A stretch of DNA of 64,000 bases. Origin: Crocodylus rhombifer (Eukaryota > Chordata > Crocodylia > Crocodylidae). Position numbers and translations under genes: made by a program. The notes beneath the pieces are model-generated. The model saw nothing but the letters and a program-made list of their open reading frames with translations, had not been told where the DNA came from and did no database searches. The DNA lies in the NCBI GenBank assembly GCA_038503035.1, contig JAVSML010000966.1, forward strand, positions 53,858-117,857. The letters run 5' to 3'. Shown here piece by piece: positions 45,806-56,130 of this stretch (position 1 is the stretch's first letter; each line of letters starts with the position of its first letter).

Positions 45806-46970
45806 GGCTAGGATTCAGAGAGACCTTGACAAATTGAAGGACTGGACCAAAAGAAATCTCATGAGCTCAATAAGGACAAGTGGAAAGTTCTGCACTTAGG
45901 ATACAACGGTCCCATGCACTGGTACAGGCTGAGGACTGATTGGCTAAGCAACAGCTCTGCAGAAAAGGACCTGGGGGTTATAGTGAACAGTAAGCTGAAT
46001 ATGAATGAACATTGTGCCATTGTTGCAAGAAGGCCAATGGCATACTGGGATCCATTAGTAGGAGTGTTGCCAGCAGATTCAGGAAAGCAATTCTTCCCCT
46101 CTGTTCGGCACTGGTGAGGCCACATCTCAAGTACTGTGTCCACTTTTGGGCCCACTGCTGCAGAATGGATGTGGACAAATTGGAGAGAGACCAGTGGAGG
46201 GTAACATAAATGGCTGGGGGGCTGGGGCACATGACTTATGAGGAGAGGATGAGGGAACTGGGCTTATTGAGAGTCTGGAGAGGAGACAACTGAGGAGGGA
46301 TTTAACAGCAGCCTTCAACTGCCTGAAGGGTGGTTCCAAAGAGGATGGAGCTAAACTGTTCTCAGTGGTGACAGATAACAGAACAAGAAGCAATGGTCTC
46401 AGGTTGCAGCAAGGGAAATTTAGGTTAGATATTAGGAACAACTTTTCTCCCTAGGAGGGCAGTACAGCACTGGAATGGGTTACCCAGAGAGGTCATGGAT
46501 TCCCTATTGTTGGAAGGTTTTAAGACCCAGCCAGACAAAGCCTTGGTTGGTATAATATAGTTGGGAATGGTCCTACTTTGAGCAGGGCATTGGACTAGAT
46601 CAGCGTTTCTCAAATGGTGGGTCATGACCCAAAAGCCGGTTGCAAGAATATATGAGGGGGTTGTGGACAAATTTTAAAAACGGATCAACAAACTTTAAAA
46701 ATGGATTCTTTTTTAAAGGAGAAAAAGGCGGAAGACAGTGGCTTTTCCCTTGCAGGCTGTCAGAGTTCCAGCCTGCCAGAGACTGCTTGGGGCCCCCCCA
46801 TAGTGCCCTCCCATGCACTGGAGGGGGCAGTGGGTCAGGATTGAGGGGCACTGGCTCAGGATTGACCATTAATGTTTACAAATGGGTCCTGGTACAAGAA
46901 AGGTTGGGAACCACTGGACTAGATGATCTCATGAGGTCCCTTCCAATGTTAATGTTCTATGATTTAATGA
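45806..46970 (+). mobile_element. CR1 LINE 3' part, interrupted by a hAT MITE
   Basis: RDLDKLKDWTKRNLM and [20 protein letters not shown] give the CR1 ORF2 C-terminal region with frameshifts. The 3' end GAGGTCCCTTCCAATGTTAA and TTCTATGATTT lies beyond the hAT insertion at 46601-46916. It is antisense to MLLT6. Confidence 0.88.
46601..46916. mobile_element. hAT-type MITE with perfect 8-bp target duplication
   Basis: CAGCGTTTCTCAAATGG at one end and inverted GGTTGGGAACCACTG at the other. GACTAGAT flanks both sides (46593-46600, 46917-46924). It inserted into the 3' end of a CR1, whose two halves join cleanly when it is left out. Confidence 0.93.
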
Positions 46971-47577
46971 CTGACTTTGGGGATTTTGTTACTAGACGAA
47001 GACCAGGCAGGTCCAAATTCTGGTTTAGGAGAATATTACTTCCACTTTGCACAGATGTATTTAAGTTTTTTACGGGTCCCCCTTTCAGCCCTGTATGAGG
47101 ACACTGCGCAGCACCTAATGCACTTGGCTTCCTAACACCTGCATCATGTAGGAATGGCAGTCCCACTTTACAGACAGGGACTAAATGCCACATCCATAAA
47201 AGGTCTCAGGTGCTTTATAAGACAATAAGGCAAAATTTAGGCCTTAATTCTGACAGTGATTTCCTCATAAGCCTCATTTCAAGCAGTAGGTGCTGAAGTT
47301 TTCACCAGTGAAACTGTTTCATTGGTAGCTGTTCAGTGAACCTGATTCTGTTCAGACTCAAAATGGCCTCCATCTTGGCTCAGCTGACCAGCTTGGCGCT
47401 GAATTCAGGTCTAAGCCCTTGTGCGATCCTCAGATGAAGCGTTGCCTTGCCATAGCCCATACACCCACAGGATCAGGCACTGTACAAAACACAGCAGTGG
47501 TAGCTCCTTTCCTTCCAGGAAAACTGGCCAGAGGATGAGGTGCCCTCACCTTTTATACTTCAACCTAGCAGTTAGAG

Positions 47578-47850
47578 CAGGGGTTCCCAACCCCCAGGCC
47601 ATGGCCCGAAGGGTCGGCTGCTGGGCCACAGGAAGGTCAGCTGCCAGAGCAGAAGTGACTGAGGACTGGCAAACCACAGCCTGGAAGTGACTGGCAGACT
47701 GGCAGCCAAAGCCTTTTTTATAGAGTACAAAAAAGGGTTGGCTGCCTGCCCACAGTCTGCTGGTCACTGCTGGTTTGCAGTCTGTCGATTCATGGTGACT
47801 TTTGGTCCACGGTTTGTTGATCCTCAGCATAAAGAGGTTGGGAACCTCTG
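47578..47850. mobile_element. hAT-type MITE (CAGGGGTTCCCAAC family)
   Basis: The ends CAGGGGTTCCCAACC and inverted GGTTGGGAACCTCTG match closely. The 8-bp flanks are AGTTAGAG (47570-47577) and ACTTAAAG (47851-47858), two mismatches. Confidence 0.85.
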
Positions 47851-48001
47851 ACTTAAAGCATTCACCAAGAACGTGGGAGACACCAGTTAAAATTCCCTCC
47901 TCTGTTCTAGGCACTCAAACCCCTCCTCAGGGACTGCCCTAACCACCTGGCCACTGGTTATTTTCCTGTCCCTCTTGTTGCAGCTGTCTCACTTTGCACT
48001 G

Positions 48002-48595
48002 AGTGTCTCTACACATGCATTAATGTGCTTTAGTTAATGTGCATTAAGTCTAGTACCTCCATTGTGAGGTAGTACGAAAATGTGCATTAGCCTGTCATAA
48101 TGAGCATTAACTAAAGAGCAAGCAGTGCCTGTGCGTGAATGTGGAGGCCGCTCCAACGTGCTGTAATTACAGCACGTCAGAGCGACTCAGTTAATCAAGC
48201 CTGCTGGAGAGTGCTAATTACTGCGATCCAGCCAGCCTTTGCATTTCATGTATCAGCGTCCCTTGCGCTTCAAAATGGTGGTGGAGGTGCTTTATCTAAA
48301 GTTCGCATGGCAAGCTTTAGATAAAGCGCCCCCACCGCCATTTTGAAGTGCATGAATGTTGATACGCTAAATGCTCTGGGCACTTTAATTAGAATTGCTC
48401 TCTGAGCTGTTCTAATTAAAGGTCTCCCCACCACCCCTGGAGCATGAGTATAGACTCCCATGATTTTTTAGTGTTTGGTTAATGTGCAGTAGCCTATTTT
48501 AATGCACATTAACTAAATAGCATGTTTTTTTATTGACACTTTAATGCACATTAAAATAGGCTAATGTGCATTAAAGCGCATGTGCGGACGTGCCC
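48002..48595. mobile_element. Long palindromic non-autonomous DNA element, about 0.6 kb
   Basis: The arms AGTGTCTCTACACATGCATT and (reversed) AGGGCACGTCCGCACATGCG are terminal inverted repeats. TTAATGTGCATTAA-type blocks recur on both sides. A central hairpin spans about 48251-48365, and ACGTGCTGTAATTACAGCAC with GT (48156-48177) is a perfect 22-bp palindrome. No ORF. Confidence 0.75.
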
Positions 48596-48743
48596 TCTGG
48601 CTTCCAGGGAGAATGAACATAACTGTCTGGCCTCACGATGGCAGTATGCACCAGGGAAGGTGAAGGCCAGGGCTCCAGCCCCTATTCTGTGGCTGTTTAT
48701 GTGAAACAGCCCCTCAGTAAAATACCTAAGAAGCCCCACTTAC

Positions 48744-48852
48744 TGGACTGAGTAGCTGGGACGTCAGGAGCTGCTGGAGCTGCTGGAGTTGCTGCTCATG
48801 TTGGTGCAAAGCGTGTCGCTGCTGCTCCGTCAGGGGGCTGAGGCCTGGTATG
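48744..48852 (-). CDS. MLLT6: MLLT6 exon, Gln-rich coiled coil (TEQQRHALHQHEQQLQQLQQ)
   Basis: A 109-bp exon (1 + 36 codons) between acceptor GTTCTTCACAG and consensus donor GTAAGT. It encodes IPGLSPLTEQQRHALHQHEQ then QLQQLQQLLTSQLLSP, a Gln-rich amphipathic helix found at the same place in AF10 and AF17. The CAG-rich code gives no sign of triplet expansion. Confidence 0.93.
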
Positions 48853-49054
48853 CTGTGAAGAACACAGCACAGGGACTGTTAGCACAACCCACAGCCTTGC
48901 ATTCCTGCTGGGATACTGCCTCCCCCCAACTCCACTTAAGCACACCCTGCTGCTGCAGCCTCCTGAATGGAGCTGTAAACCCCCAGGAACAGAGGATGTT
49001 GCTGGAAGCATTTTAGCCAAGCTTCCCTTAAGGGTCAAGCTCAGTGGCGGTGTA

Positions 49055-49240
49055 CATGAGGGGCAGCACAGTTCAGCTGAGATTGGCACTCCAGACACTC
49101 CTATTCCCAGCTTTGCCACTGACCTGCTGCCAGGTAACCCCTGGGCAAGTCACTTTTTTTCTGCCCCTCTGTTTCCCCATCCATGCTATGTCCACTCAGC
49201 TGGTCAACACTCTGAGGAGGTACAAATCAACACAAGGCTT
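49055..49240 (+). repeat. MIR-like SINE
   Basis: CCCAGCTTTGCCACTGACCT, CTGGGCAAGTCACTTTTTTT and CTGTTTCCCCATCCAT in MIR order. Confidence 0.7.
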
Positions 49241-49965
49241 TTAAAAATGGAAGGATATTTTGAATTGGACCCTGGAGTGAATAAGGAACCAGAGGGCGCT
49301 ATGAGGAAGGCAGTATACAGTTGTTTATTGGATGAGATAGATAGTAGCATTTGGAATATCCTGTCTTCTTACATACAACATGCCACACCTTTTTTTTGGA
49401 AAGGCCTAATGAAGCAAAAAGGATCTTTCCTTATAGCTAGGGAGCAAAGGCTGCTCATTGTTTTGCTCCAAGTCATGCAGATTTTACTTTCACTTTTTGC
49501 TCCTAACCAGCAGGAAATGTTGTTACCATATTTCTCATATATAATGAGCACCAGTTTCCATAAGCTGGAGTTTTTTTGGGTGGGGAAAAGGGCGTATTGC
49601 ATGCAGGAAAATGAAGCATCTTGAGGGGCAGAGGTGGGACAGGGGATGGACGATGGAGACTGGTTCCCTGCCGTCCCACAGATAGTGGCCAGCTCAGGAT
49701 GAGAATAGTTTGCACTAGTGCCAATGACTGTGGGAGGCATGAAATAATGGTGAACCAAACCCCTGATTCCTTTTTCTTCAGACTGCAGGATGGCCCGAGG
49801 TCTGTAGAAAGGAGCTGCAATTAGAATTCCACTAAAATGGGGCCAGGAGCAGGCAGATGCTCTCACAGGACTGTACTGACACAGAGCTTGTGCCGGAGGT
49901 GGAGACAGACAAGGATGCTTGGACTGCTGCCCCTTGGGACTGTTCATGGCTCCCTCCCACCTCAC

Positions 49966-50324
49966 CTGCTCAAGTTGGTGGAGAGCTGCAAGGTAGGTGG
50001 CCCACTGGTCTGTGTCAGGGGGTTCTGCTGCTGGGCAGCTGGAGCACCATTGAGATTCCCCAGGATCCCGTTGATGGGCATCTGCTGGCCTCCTGCCAGG
50101 CTTCCCATCAGGCCGTCCACCATTGGCACAGAGGGTAGGCTGTGATTGCCTGCTGCACCTCCTGCCAGTGTGTTTCCTGTCACCCTGGCCAAGCCATTGA
50201 CTTGCTGCTGCACCCCCGAGAGGGGCAGTGTGGCAGGGCTCTGCTGCAGCAAAGGCAGGGGAGGAGGGGTGCTGTGGAAGGAGAGGGAGGAGCTGCTTCT
50301 GCTGGGGCAGCCTGAGTGTGGATC
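49966..50324 (-). CDS. MLLT6: MLLT6 exon, DPHSGCPSRSSSS to QLSTNLS
   Basis: A 359-bp exon (119 codons + 2) between acceptor TCTCTCCTCCAG and donor GTGAGG. It starts DPHSGCPSRSSSSLSFHSTP and continues PPPLPLLQQSPATLPL, then a Gly/Asn/Gln-rich stretch with QQQVNGLARVTGNTLAGG and MPINGILGNLNGAPAAQQQN. It ends PTLQLSTNL and a split Ser. The region is low complexity in both AF10 and AF17. A frame-shifted 330-codon ORF overlaps it but is not coding. Confidence 0.93.
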
Positions 50325-50562
50325 CTGGAGGAGAGAGAGAAAAGGGAATGGGGGTGAGCACTGGAGGCCTGGGTGTTGGGTAACAGCAGCTCAGCAGTCA
50401 GGTCCCAGAGCTGAGTGAAGTGACCCACCATGGGTGGGGAGTAGGAAGATGCTACATCTCCCATGTGCCTTGTTGGAAGTCGGCATATATATATACCTGT
50501 TCTCTAGGGTTGCTGCTAGAATAACTCACCAGCCTTCTCTCCTCTGTTTCTGTGTCCTGGCC

Positions 50563-51021
50563 CAGTGTTTCTCAACCTTTTAAGTAGCAAGTACCCCCTC
50601 AGTTCTGAACATTTTAATAAGTACTCCAACACTAAATTTTCCAGGGGATTTTATATTTACAGACTAATGTGTGTTATATGTTGGAAGAAGGGTTATGTAT
50701 AAGGGCTATGTATAAGGCTGTGATATGACAGATGTCTAATCTGGTGTGGATAGGATTGCCACCTTTTATAGCAGGGGTGCACAACTCAAGTATGTACCTG
50801 GGCTAGAGCTGATGTTGCTCAAAGCTAGGAGGGCTGAATGCCAAATTATTACTGGGGAATTTACTGGGCACCAAATTTTTTGCCATGGTTTTGAGAGGAA
50901 AAGAGGGTGAGAGAGAGAGGAAAAGAGGGCAAGAGAGAGTGAGTGTTGGTGTACCCACATACCCCCTGCCTGTGTTTCATGTACCCCCAGGGGTACACGT
51001 ACCACAAGTTGAGAAACTATG
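50563..51021. mobile_element. hAT-type element, 459 bp
   Basis: The ends CAGTGTTTCTCAACC and inverted AGTTGAGAAACTATG match. The flanks TCCTGGCC (50555-50562) and TCCTAGCC (51022-51029) form an 8-bp duplication with one mismatch. GA-rich simple sequence lies near its 3' end. Confidence 0.9.
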
Positions 51022-51239
51022 TCCTAGCCCATAGCCCCTTTGCTATTTCCTGTGCTCACCACTGAACCTGCTAATAAAACCACTCAAAAGGAAGAAACCT
51101 TAATGTTTAGGACTGAAGCAAGAGGGGCTGTGGCCTTGATCATGGGCCAAAATAACAGACACCTGCCCTTGTAGCACTAGCCATGATCACAGGATCATAG
51201 CCGGGAGTTTTAAAGACCCTGGATAAGTAAGGAATGCAT

Positions 51240-51272
51240 GAGAGAGAGAGAAAAAAAAAGAAAGAGAGAGAG
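51240..51272. repeat. GA-rich microsatellite
   Basis: GAGAGAGAGAGAAAAAAAAA followed by GAAAGAGAGAGAG. Confidence 0.85.
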
Positions 51273-51724
51273 TCATCAAGTGGTTGAGAGGGAATTCTGC
51301 CCCTGCACTCCTCCCCTTTCTGCAGCATGTCAGGGTGGGGGAGTTTTTAAGCCTTCCTCAGAGCCACTGGATTCTGGCTGCATCCAAGGCTGGGGATTTT
51401 GATTGGGGTGTGTCAGTGCTCCTGCTGGGACATAAAGCTGGAGGTTCCTGGCTAGAGGGTCTTGCCCCTCCACTCACTGTTACACCAATCACCATGTTTA
51501 GGGTCAGGAAGGAATTTCACCCTATGGTCAGACTGGAATGTACTGTGGGGGGTTTTGTCTTCTTCTGGAGCAGTGGGCATGGTTCTCTACCTGGGATCTC
51601 TTGAGTGTATACTAACAACCTTTTACAGCAGCAGGATGTTAGCTGCCATGGTTCCCCTGCTTTACCTGTGGCATTTTAAGGTGTTAGGTCTTGTGTTGTG
51701 TCAGAGTTGATGGTAGTTTTACTA

Positions 51725-51842
51725 AGAGGTTAGACCATGGTTTGTTTGGGATGGTTTGGATAAAGCTGGTCCTGCCTCAGGCAGGGGGTTGGATTATATG
51801 ACCTCTGGAGGTCCCTTCCAGCCCTACTTCTCTATGTTTCTG
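51725..51842 (+). mobile_element. CR1 3' end fragment
   Basis: CAGGGGGTTGGATTATATGA, CCTCTGGAGGTCCCTTCCAG and TTCTCTATGTTTCTG are a CR1 3' terminus. Confidence 0.75.
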
Positions 51843-52056
51843 TTACCCACTGTCTTGCCTACCTTTTCACTTAGTAAGCATGTAGTGCACAACCTTTAAA
51901 GAGACAGCACTTAGCACAGTTTGGGCTGAGGCCTGTAAGCCCCCACAAACCACTACCTGTTTTCCTGCTTTCAGGGTGGCAGCGGTGGAAGGTGCTCCTC
52001 TGATTTAATCTATCAAAGCCCCTTCCCCCACTCTAGGTTCTTGGAGCGCACTGTAC

Positions 52057-52145
52057 CTCGGAGGAGGTGGAGAGAGAGTTTTCAATCCCAAAGCTGTTCT
52101 TACAGGGAGGGCTCTTGCTGATGCTCAGGGAGTCATTGGTGCACA
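52057..52145 (-). CDS. MLLT6: MLLT6 exon, NDSLSISKSPPCKNSF segment
   Basis: An 89-bp exon (2 + 29 codons) between acceptor TCCTTTACAG and donor GTACAG. It encodes CTNDSLSISKSPPCKNSFGI then ENSLSTSSE, a Ser-rich linker whose counterpart in human AF17 has the same SLS-SKSPP-KNS and NSLSTSSE blocks. The donor follows GAG and phase 0 continues with DPHSGCPSRSSSS. Confidence 0.93.
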
Positions 52146-52418
52146 CTGTAAAGGAGAGATGGGATGATAAAGCGACAGAGACAGGCTCAGTGTTACCAGG
52201 GCCAGTGGCCTGATCCTGTGTGGGTTATGCACATCATGGCAGCCAAAAAATTCAATAAATTAGGAAGCCAGTTCTCCTCACTGCTCCCCCACCCTCTCCT
52301 CCCCCCACCCAAAATGGGGCTGCTGGTGGCAGCCTCAAATGAGGACACTATTCTGAAGTGACATAGAGGGTGTGCTCCCCATAGTCCCTTGATGCCTGAG
52401 GTGAGGCTGCTCTCTTAC

Positions 52419-52607
52419 CGGTGGGAGGCAAGATGTACTGGGCCTGGCTGGCTGGGCCATTGCTGCTGGTCACCACTGGGAAGGGGACAGAGAGCTGGAC
52501 GTTGAGGAGCTGCAGGCGCTCCTTCTTGGCTGTCAAGGTCATGATCTGCTCCTGCAACCGCTGGTTCTCTTTCTGCAAGGAGTGCAGAGCCTTGAGCATT
52601 TCCACAA
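52419..52607 (-). CDS. MLLT6: MLLT6 exon encoding the leucine zipper (DOT1L-binding coiled coil)
   Basis: A 189-bp exon (2 + 62 codons + 1) between acceptor CACTTCCTGCAG and donor GTAAGAG. It encodes VEMLKALHSLQKENQRLQEQ, then IMTLTAKKERLQLLNVQLSV, then PFPVVTSSNGPASQAQYILP. The heptad Leu/Met pattern over the first 38 residues is the leucine zipper that pairs with DOT1L coiled coils in AF10/AF17. This is the best conserved exon of the window. Confidence 0.97.
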
Positions 52608-52992
52608 CTGCAGGAAGTGAAAACAGGAAGAAGGGCAGGATAAGGGCAGTGTGGGGGGGGCAGGGGGCATGGTTAGTGCTGACTGCACACACAGCAGAAT
52701 GGTCCTGGAGAGGAGGATCAGGCTGTGCCAGCCCCTCCCCAACTGCCCTCCTACTGTCCTTCCCACCTGCGCACAGATCAGTGCTTCTCTCCCTAAACCC
52801 CCCCTACTCATCTGGGCTAAGCCTGCAGCCTCTATGCCCCAACCACTTGCTCCCTCCCCCGCAGGCAGGGAAGGGCCCCAGCCCTTGTCATGACAGGCAT
52901 GAAGCAGAAGCTGAGGACAGGTTCCTCTGGGCCCACATCCCTGTTTGGGAATCCCCCAGACAGTTCCCCTCCCTGCTCCCTACGTGGCTCAC

Positions 52993-53135
52993 TGTTTACA
53001 CCCGCTTCGCCATTGCCTTGCTTCTCCAGGAGCTGCTCAATGTTGGGGGTGGCCTGGGGCACGTTCTCCAACTGCCCGCTGCTGCTGCAGGACACGGTCT
53101 GGTCGAAGAGGGTAGGGAGGCTGCTGATAGGGGAC
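52993..53135 (-). CDS. MLLT6: MLLT6 exon carrying the octapeptide-like EQLLEKQG
   Basis: A 143-bp exon (1 + 47 codons + 1). It reads SPISSLPTLFDQTVSCSSSG then a linker and IEQLLEKQGNGEAGVN. The EQLLEKQ string is the octapeptide-motif region that precedes the leucine zipper in AF10/AF17. The intron after it splits an Ile codon (A/TT), joining GVN-I-VEMLKAL as in human AF17. Confidence 0.95.
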
Positions 53136-53428
53136 CTGGGGAGCAGCCCAGGAGATAGCCTGTCAGACACTGGGCATTGATCCCCCATTCCTCTCTAGTC
53201 CACACTAAGAGGGGTTGTCTCCATCCCTTCCCCCCATCCCCTATGTCTCCCAGTCTCTATCCCTCTTACTGCCACCCAGCTCCTTTTTCCCACACTGGAA
53301 AAGACAGTCCCCAGTCCTTCCCCCCAGATCCTCCGTACTGCAGCAGAAGGGTTGGTCTCTGCCCCTCCTCAGCTCCCCTCCAAACCTCTCAGCCACTTTC
53401 AGTGCTGGGCCACCTTCACTCCCCTCAT

Positions 53429-53457
53429 CCCCCACCCCACCCCACCCCACCCCACCC
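53429..53457. repeat. CCCCA pentanucleotide repeat
   Basis: Five to six perfect CCCCA units in an MLLT6 intron. Confidence 0.9.
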
Positions 53458-53664
53458 TATGCTGGAGGAGGTATCTCTGCCCCATCCCACTCCCTGCCTA
53501 CTATCCTCTGCACCACACCAGAATGCAGTTGCCTCCATTCCCTCCCCACCAGGATTTTCTACGAGCCTGCAGACTTGGCTCGTGTTTCCTCCACCATGCA
53601 CTCCTAGCTGCGGCAGCACCCCAGCCCCTGCAGCGTCAGAAAAGGACAACTGAAAGGCACTCAC

Positions 53665-53731
53665 ATAGAGGAGAGGCTTTCCTGTGGGGAGGTCCCTCGA
53701 CAGCCAAAACTGCAGTCTTCCAGATCAGGTT
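53665..53731 (-). CDS. MLLT6: MLLT6 exon, EDCSFGCRGTSPQES segment
   Basis: A 67-bp exon (2 + 21 codons + 2) between acceptor TTTCCTCTCCCAG and donor GTGAGTG. It encodes PDLEDCSFGCRGTSPQESLS followed by Ser and a split Met. The segment is nearly invariant in AF17 and short and easily missed, so its exact phases on both sides strongly support the gene model. Confidence 0.95.
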
Positions 53732-54254
53732 CTGGGAGAGGAAATAGAAAAAAAACAGGCAAGGCATTGCAAAAGGGTCCAAGCCCTTTCCTCTGCCGCC
53801 TGCCAAGGCAGGGGTTACCTACCAGCTTGTGCCAAAGGGCTGCCTGCCAGTGCTGCAGCCTCCACTAGATGGCAGCCAGCATTGAGCAGTTCCTCTCCAC
53901 TGTCATTATATAACAGCTCCTCCTGCTTCTCCATCTGCGCAGATGCAACAGCCGGGGTGTTTTATAGTCTGGGGAGGAGGGAATGGTGCGCAAAGGCAGC
54001 AGGGTCTGTGCATTATACCCTGAGGACTGCGGATTGGTAATGCCCCCTCTCCAAACAGGCATGAGCAAGAAGCAAGATTCTGAGACAGGGCTGGGCTCCA
54101 GCTGGCATTGACTGCACTGCTAAATGTGGGACAGCTGGTCATTTCTATGGTACTTGTGCCCCAATCAGGATCAAGAGTTGAACTGTGGCAAGTGCTGTAC
54201 AAACATGTAGCAAAAGACAACCTCTGCTCCAAAGAGCTTACAGCTTAGGCCACA

Positions 54255-54330
54255 GGTCAGCAACCTATGGCTCACAGGCTGGATCTGGCCTGCAGAACCA
54301 TTGGATCCAGTCCATGGAACTGGGGCATCA
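54255..54330. mobile_element. hAT-like 5' end
   Basis: CAGGTCAGCAACCTATGGCT with GGCTGGATCTGGCCTGCAGA resembles the 38066 and 3203 elements. No 3' end identified. Confidence 0.45.
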
Positions 54331-55399
54331 GCAGGTTTTTGTGACAGGGCAGTCTTGGTGATGGGGGCTTTGTCTGTGCTGTACTGTGCTGTGACCAGGA
54401 AGCTGGGAGCTTTCCCATGCTGAGCTGCAGCTGGGTGGCAGGGAGAAACAGTAGCACAAAAAAGCAGCAGCATGGAGACACAGCGATAGCAATAGCCTTG
54501 GACACAAACTGGCCCATTCCAGCCCACCACAGGAAAACACTGCCAGCCACTGGCTTCAGCTATCCCTGTGGCTCTGGTCTCTCTCCAACCATCCATTAAC
54601 TCACAAGGGGCACACAATTTCTTTACACTTCAATGTGTCAGGGAGGTTGTTGCAGTCTGGCATTGAAATGTTTGAATCAGTACTCTGAGGTTCCCTCTCC
54701 AGCTCTGCAGCTGGTTTGCAATGTGGAAGTGTGTGCAACGGGGGGGATGACTTCCTTTATCCATACCAGGGGCACCAGACTTGCTTTGCAGGGCTTGGGA
54801 GCCTTAATTGTGTGGAAAATGTCAGGAAAGATTCAGAGCCAAGAGGAGTTGCTGAAACACACAATGTGAAGAGTCACCCTGTGCCAAATTTTCTTAAGAC
54901 TCCAGGCTCAGATTTCACAGGACCCAGCAGCCCCTCCCCATTTTTCCTTAAGGGACCTCAGTAATTGGCCAGATTCTTGACAGTGTTTCAACTCCCTTTG
55001 TGATGCTGAGGGCAAGATTTTTCAAAACATCTCAACCTCTGGCTGTGCTGAGCTCTCTGGCAAACGCGGGCCTATCTCTGGGAGTCAGATACATTGAAAA
55101 GTTCTAGGCTGTGTGTATGGCGGTGTTTCCCTGACCCGCAGAAAGCTTCCAGATTCCAAAGCAGAGCAGAGTGATTTGCCATTCACACTCTCTTCCCCAC
55201 CCCCAGTGTCTGCCACTCAGCAAACACGCTTTCTCCAGCAGTCTGGTATGTGTCAGATGTTGTGACTAGAGACTGTGCCAGCTGGTCGATGTGCCCTCCC
55301 CTCCGCTTCTCACAATAAGAGGCATTTCCTTCCATACAAGAATTCAGGAAGTTTCCTGCAGGGAACACTGCAGGGCAGCGGAGGTGGTATGATTTACAG

Positions 55400-55586
55400 C
55401 AGGGGCGGGCAATTATTTTGGGGAGAGGGCCGCTTCCTGAGTTTTGGCAAGCCATCGAGGACCACATGACAGGCAGCCAGGGACAGAAAAACAGTAATTT
55501 TCTAAATTTTTTAGAGGCCCCGCAGGCCAGATAGAATGACCTGGTGGGTCACATCCAGCCCATGGACCACATTTTGCCCACCCTTG
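55400..55586. mobile_element. hAT-type MITE with perfect 8-bp target duplication
   Basis: CAGGGGCGGGCAATTATTTT at one end, inverted ATTTTGCCCACCCTTG at the other. ATTTACAG flanks both sides (55392-55399 and 55587-55594). It is a reversed relative of 38066. Confidence 0.95.
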
Positions 55587-55967
55587 ATTTACAGGGTAAT
55601 GCCCCAAGCAGGGCATGAGTTACTGCCTATATCCTGGGCTGCTGAGAAGTCAGAAATACAGCTGCTGTTGAGTCCAAGTAGGCTCCAGCTCAGTGGTATT
55701 TCAGCTGAGAAGCTCATAGTACATATAGCATGGAAGAAGTCCTTCCCCTCTATCCAGACAGGAATGTCTTGCTATTAGCCAAATTCAACTCTTTCCTTCT
55801 GTTCAGGGTAGCTACTTTTTGGAGGTCACTCTACAGCACCTTGAGATGCCTGAGCTATCAGAGGGAGCACTTTGCAAAGCTGCAGGAATGACAAGGAGAT
55901 TCAGGGAAAGCTGCCAGAGAAGGCTGACAGGTCAAGCCCATCCCCAGGTGACAAAGCATTGAGGAGG

Positions 55968-56130
55968 CAGGATGGTGCAGTGGTTAGGGTGCTAACTTAG
56001 GACTTGAAAGACTGCAACATTTAAGTCTGCGCTCTGCTGAAAACTTCCTGTGTGAACTTGCCTTATTTAGCTTGCCTCAGTTTCTAATAACACAACTTTC
56101 TTGCTGCACAGGAGAAATGCTGTGGTGATG
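55968..56130 (+). repeat. MIR-like SINE with tRNA-like head
   Basis: GGATGGTGCAGTGGTTAGGG and GCTAACTTAGGACTTG form the box A/B type head, then CTGCGCTCTGCTGAAAACTT and CCTGTGTGAACTTGCC. Confidence 0.75.

Larger units (their letters stand above)
43632..48743 (-). other. MLLT6: MLLT6 intron with CR1, hAT MITEs and a palindromic element
   Basis: A 5.1-kb phase-0 intron. It holds a CR1 (45806-46970) interrupted by a hAT MITE (46601-46916), a second hAT MITE (47578-47850), a palindromic element of about 0.6 kb (48002-48595) and a ZNF143-type motif (45335-45365). 43650-45000 has only short degraded fragments. Confidence 0.8.
50325..52056 (-). other. MLLT6: MLLT6 intron with a 459-bp hAT element
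   Basis: It contains a hAT element (50563-51021), a GA-rich microsatellite (51240-51272) and a CR1 3' fragment (about 51725-51842). No exon was seen. Confidence 0.75.

Noticed and set aside
49247..49624. 125-codon plus-strand ORF next to an MLLT6 exon
   Set aside because: It overlaps dispersed repeat text (CCATATTTCTCATATATAATGAG-like) and has no recognisable domain.
49369..50361. 330-codon minus-strand ORF, the longest in the window
   Set aside because: It reads MLLT6 exon 49966-50324 in the wrong frame and runs through intron. The true frame is fixed by AF17 similarity and splice phases.
55968..56130. tRNA gene
   Set aside because: Only the box A/B-like head of a SINE is present, without a cloverleaf or anticodon arm.
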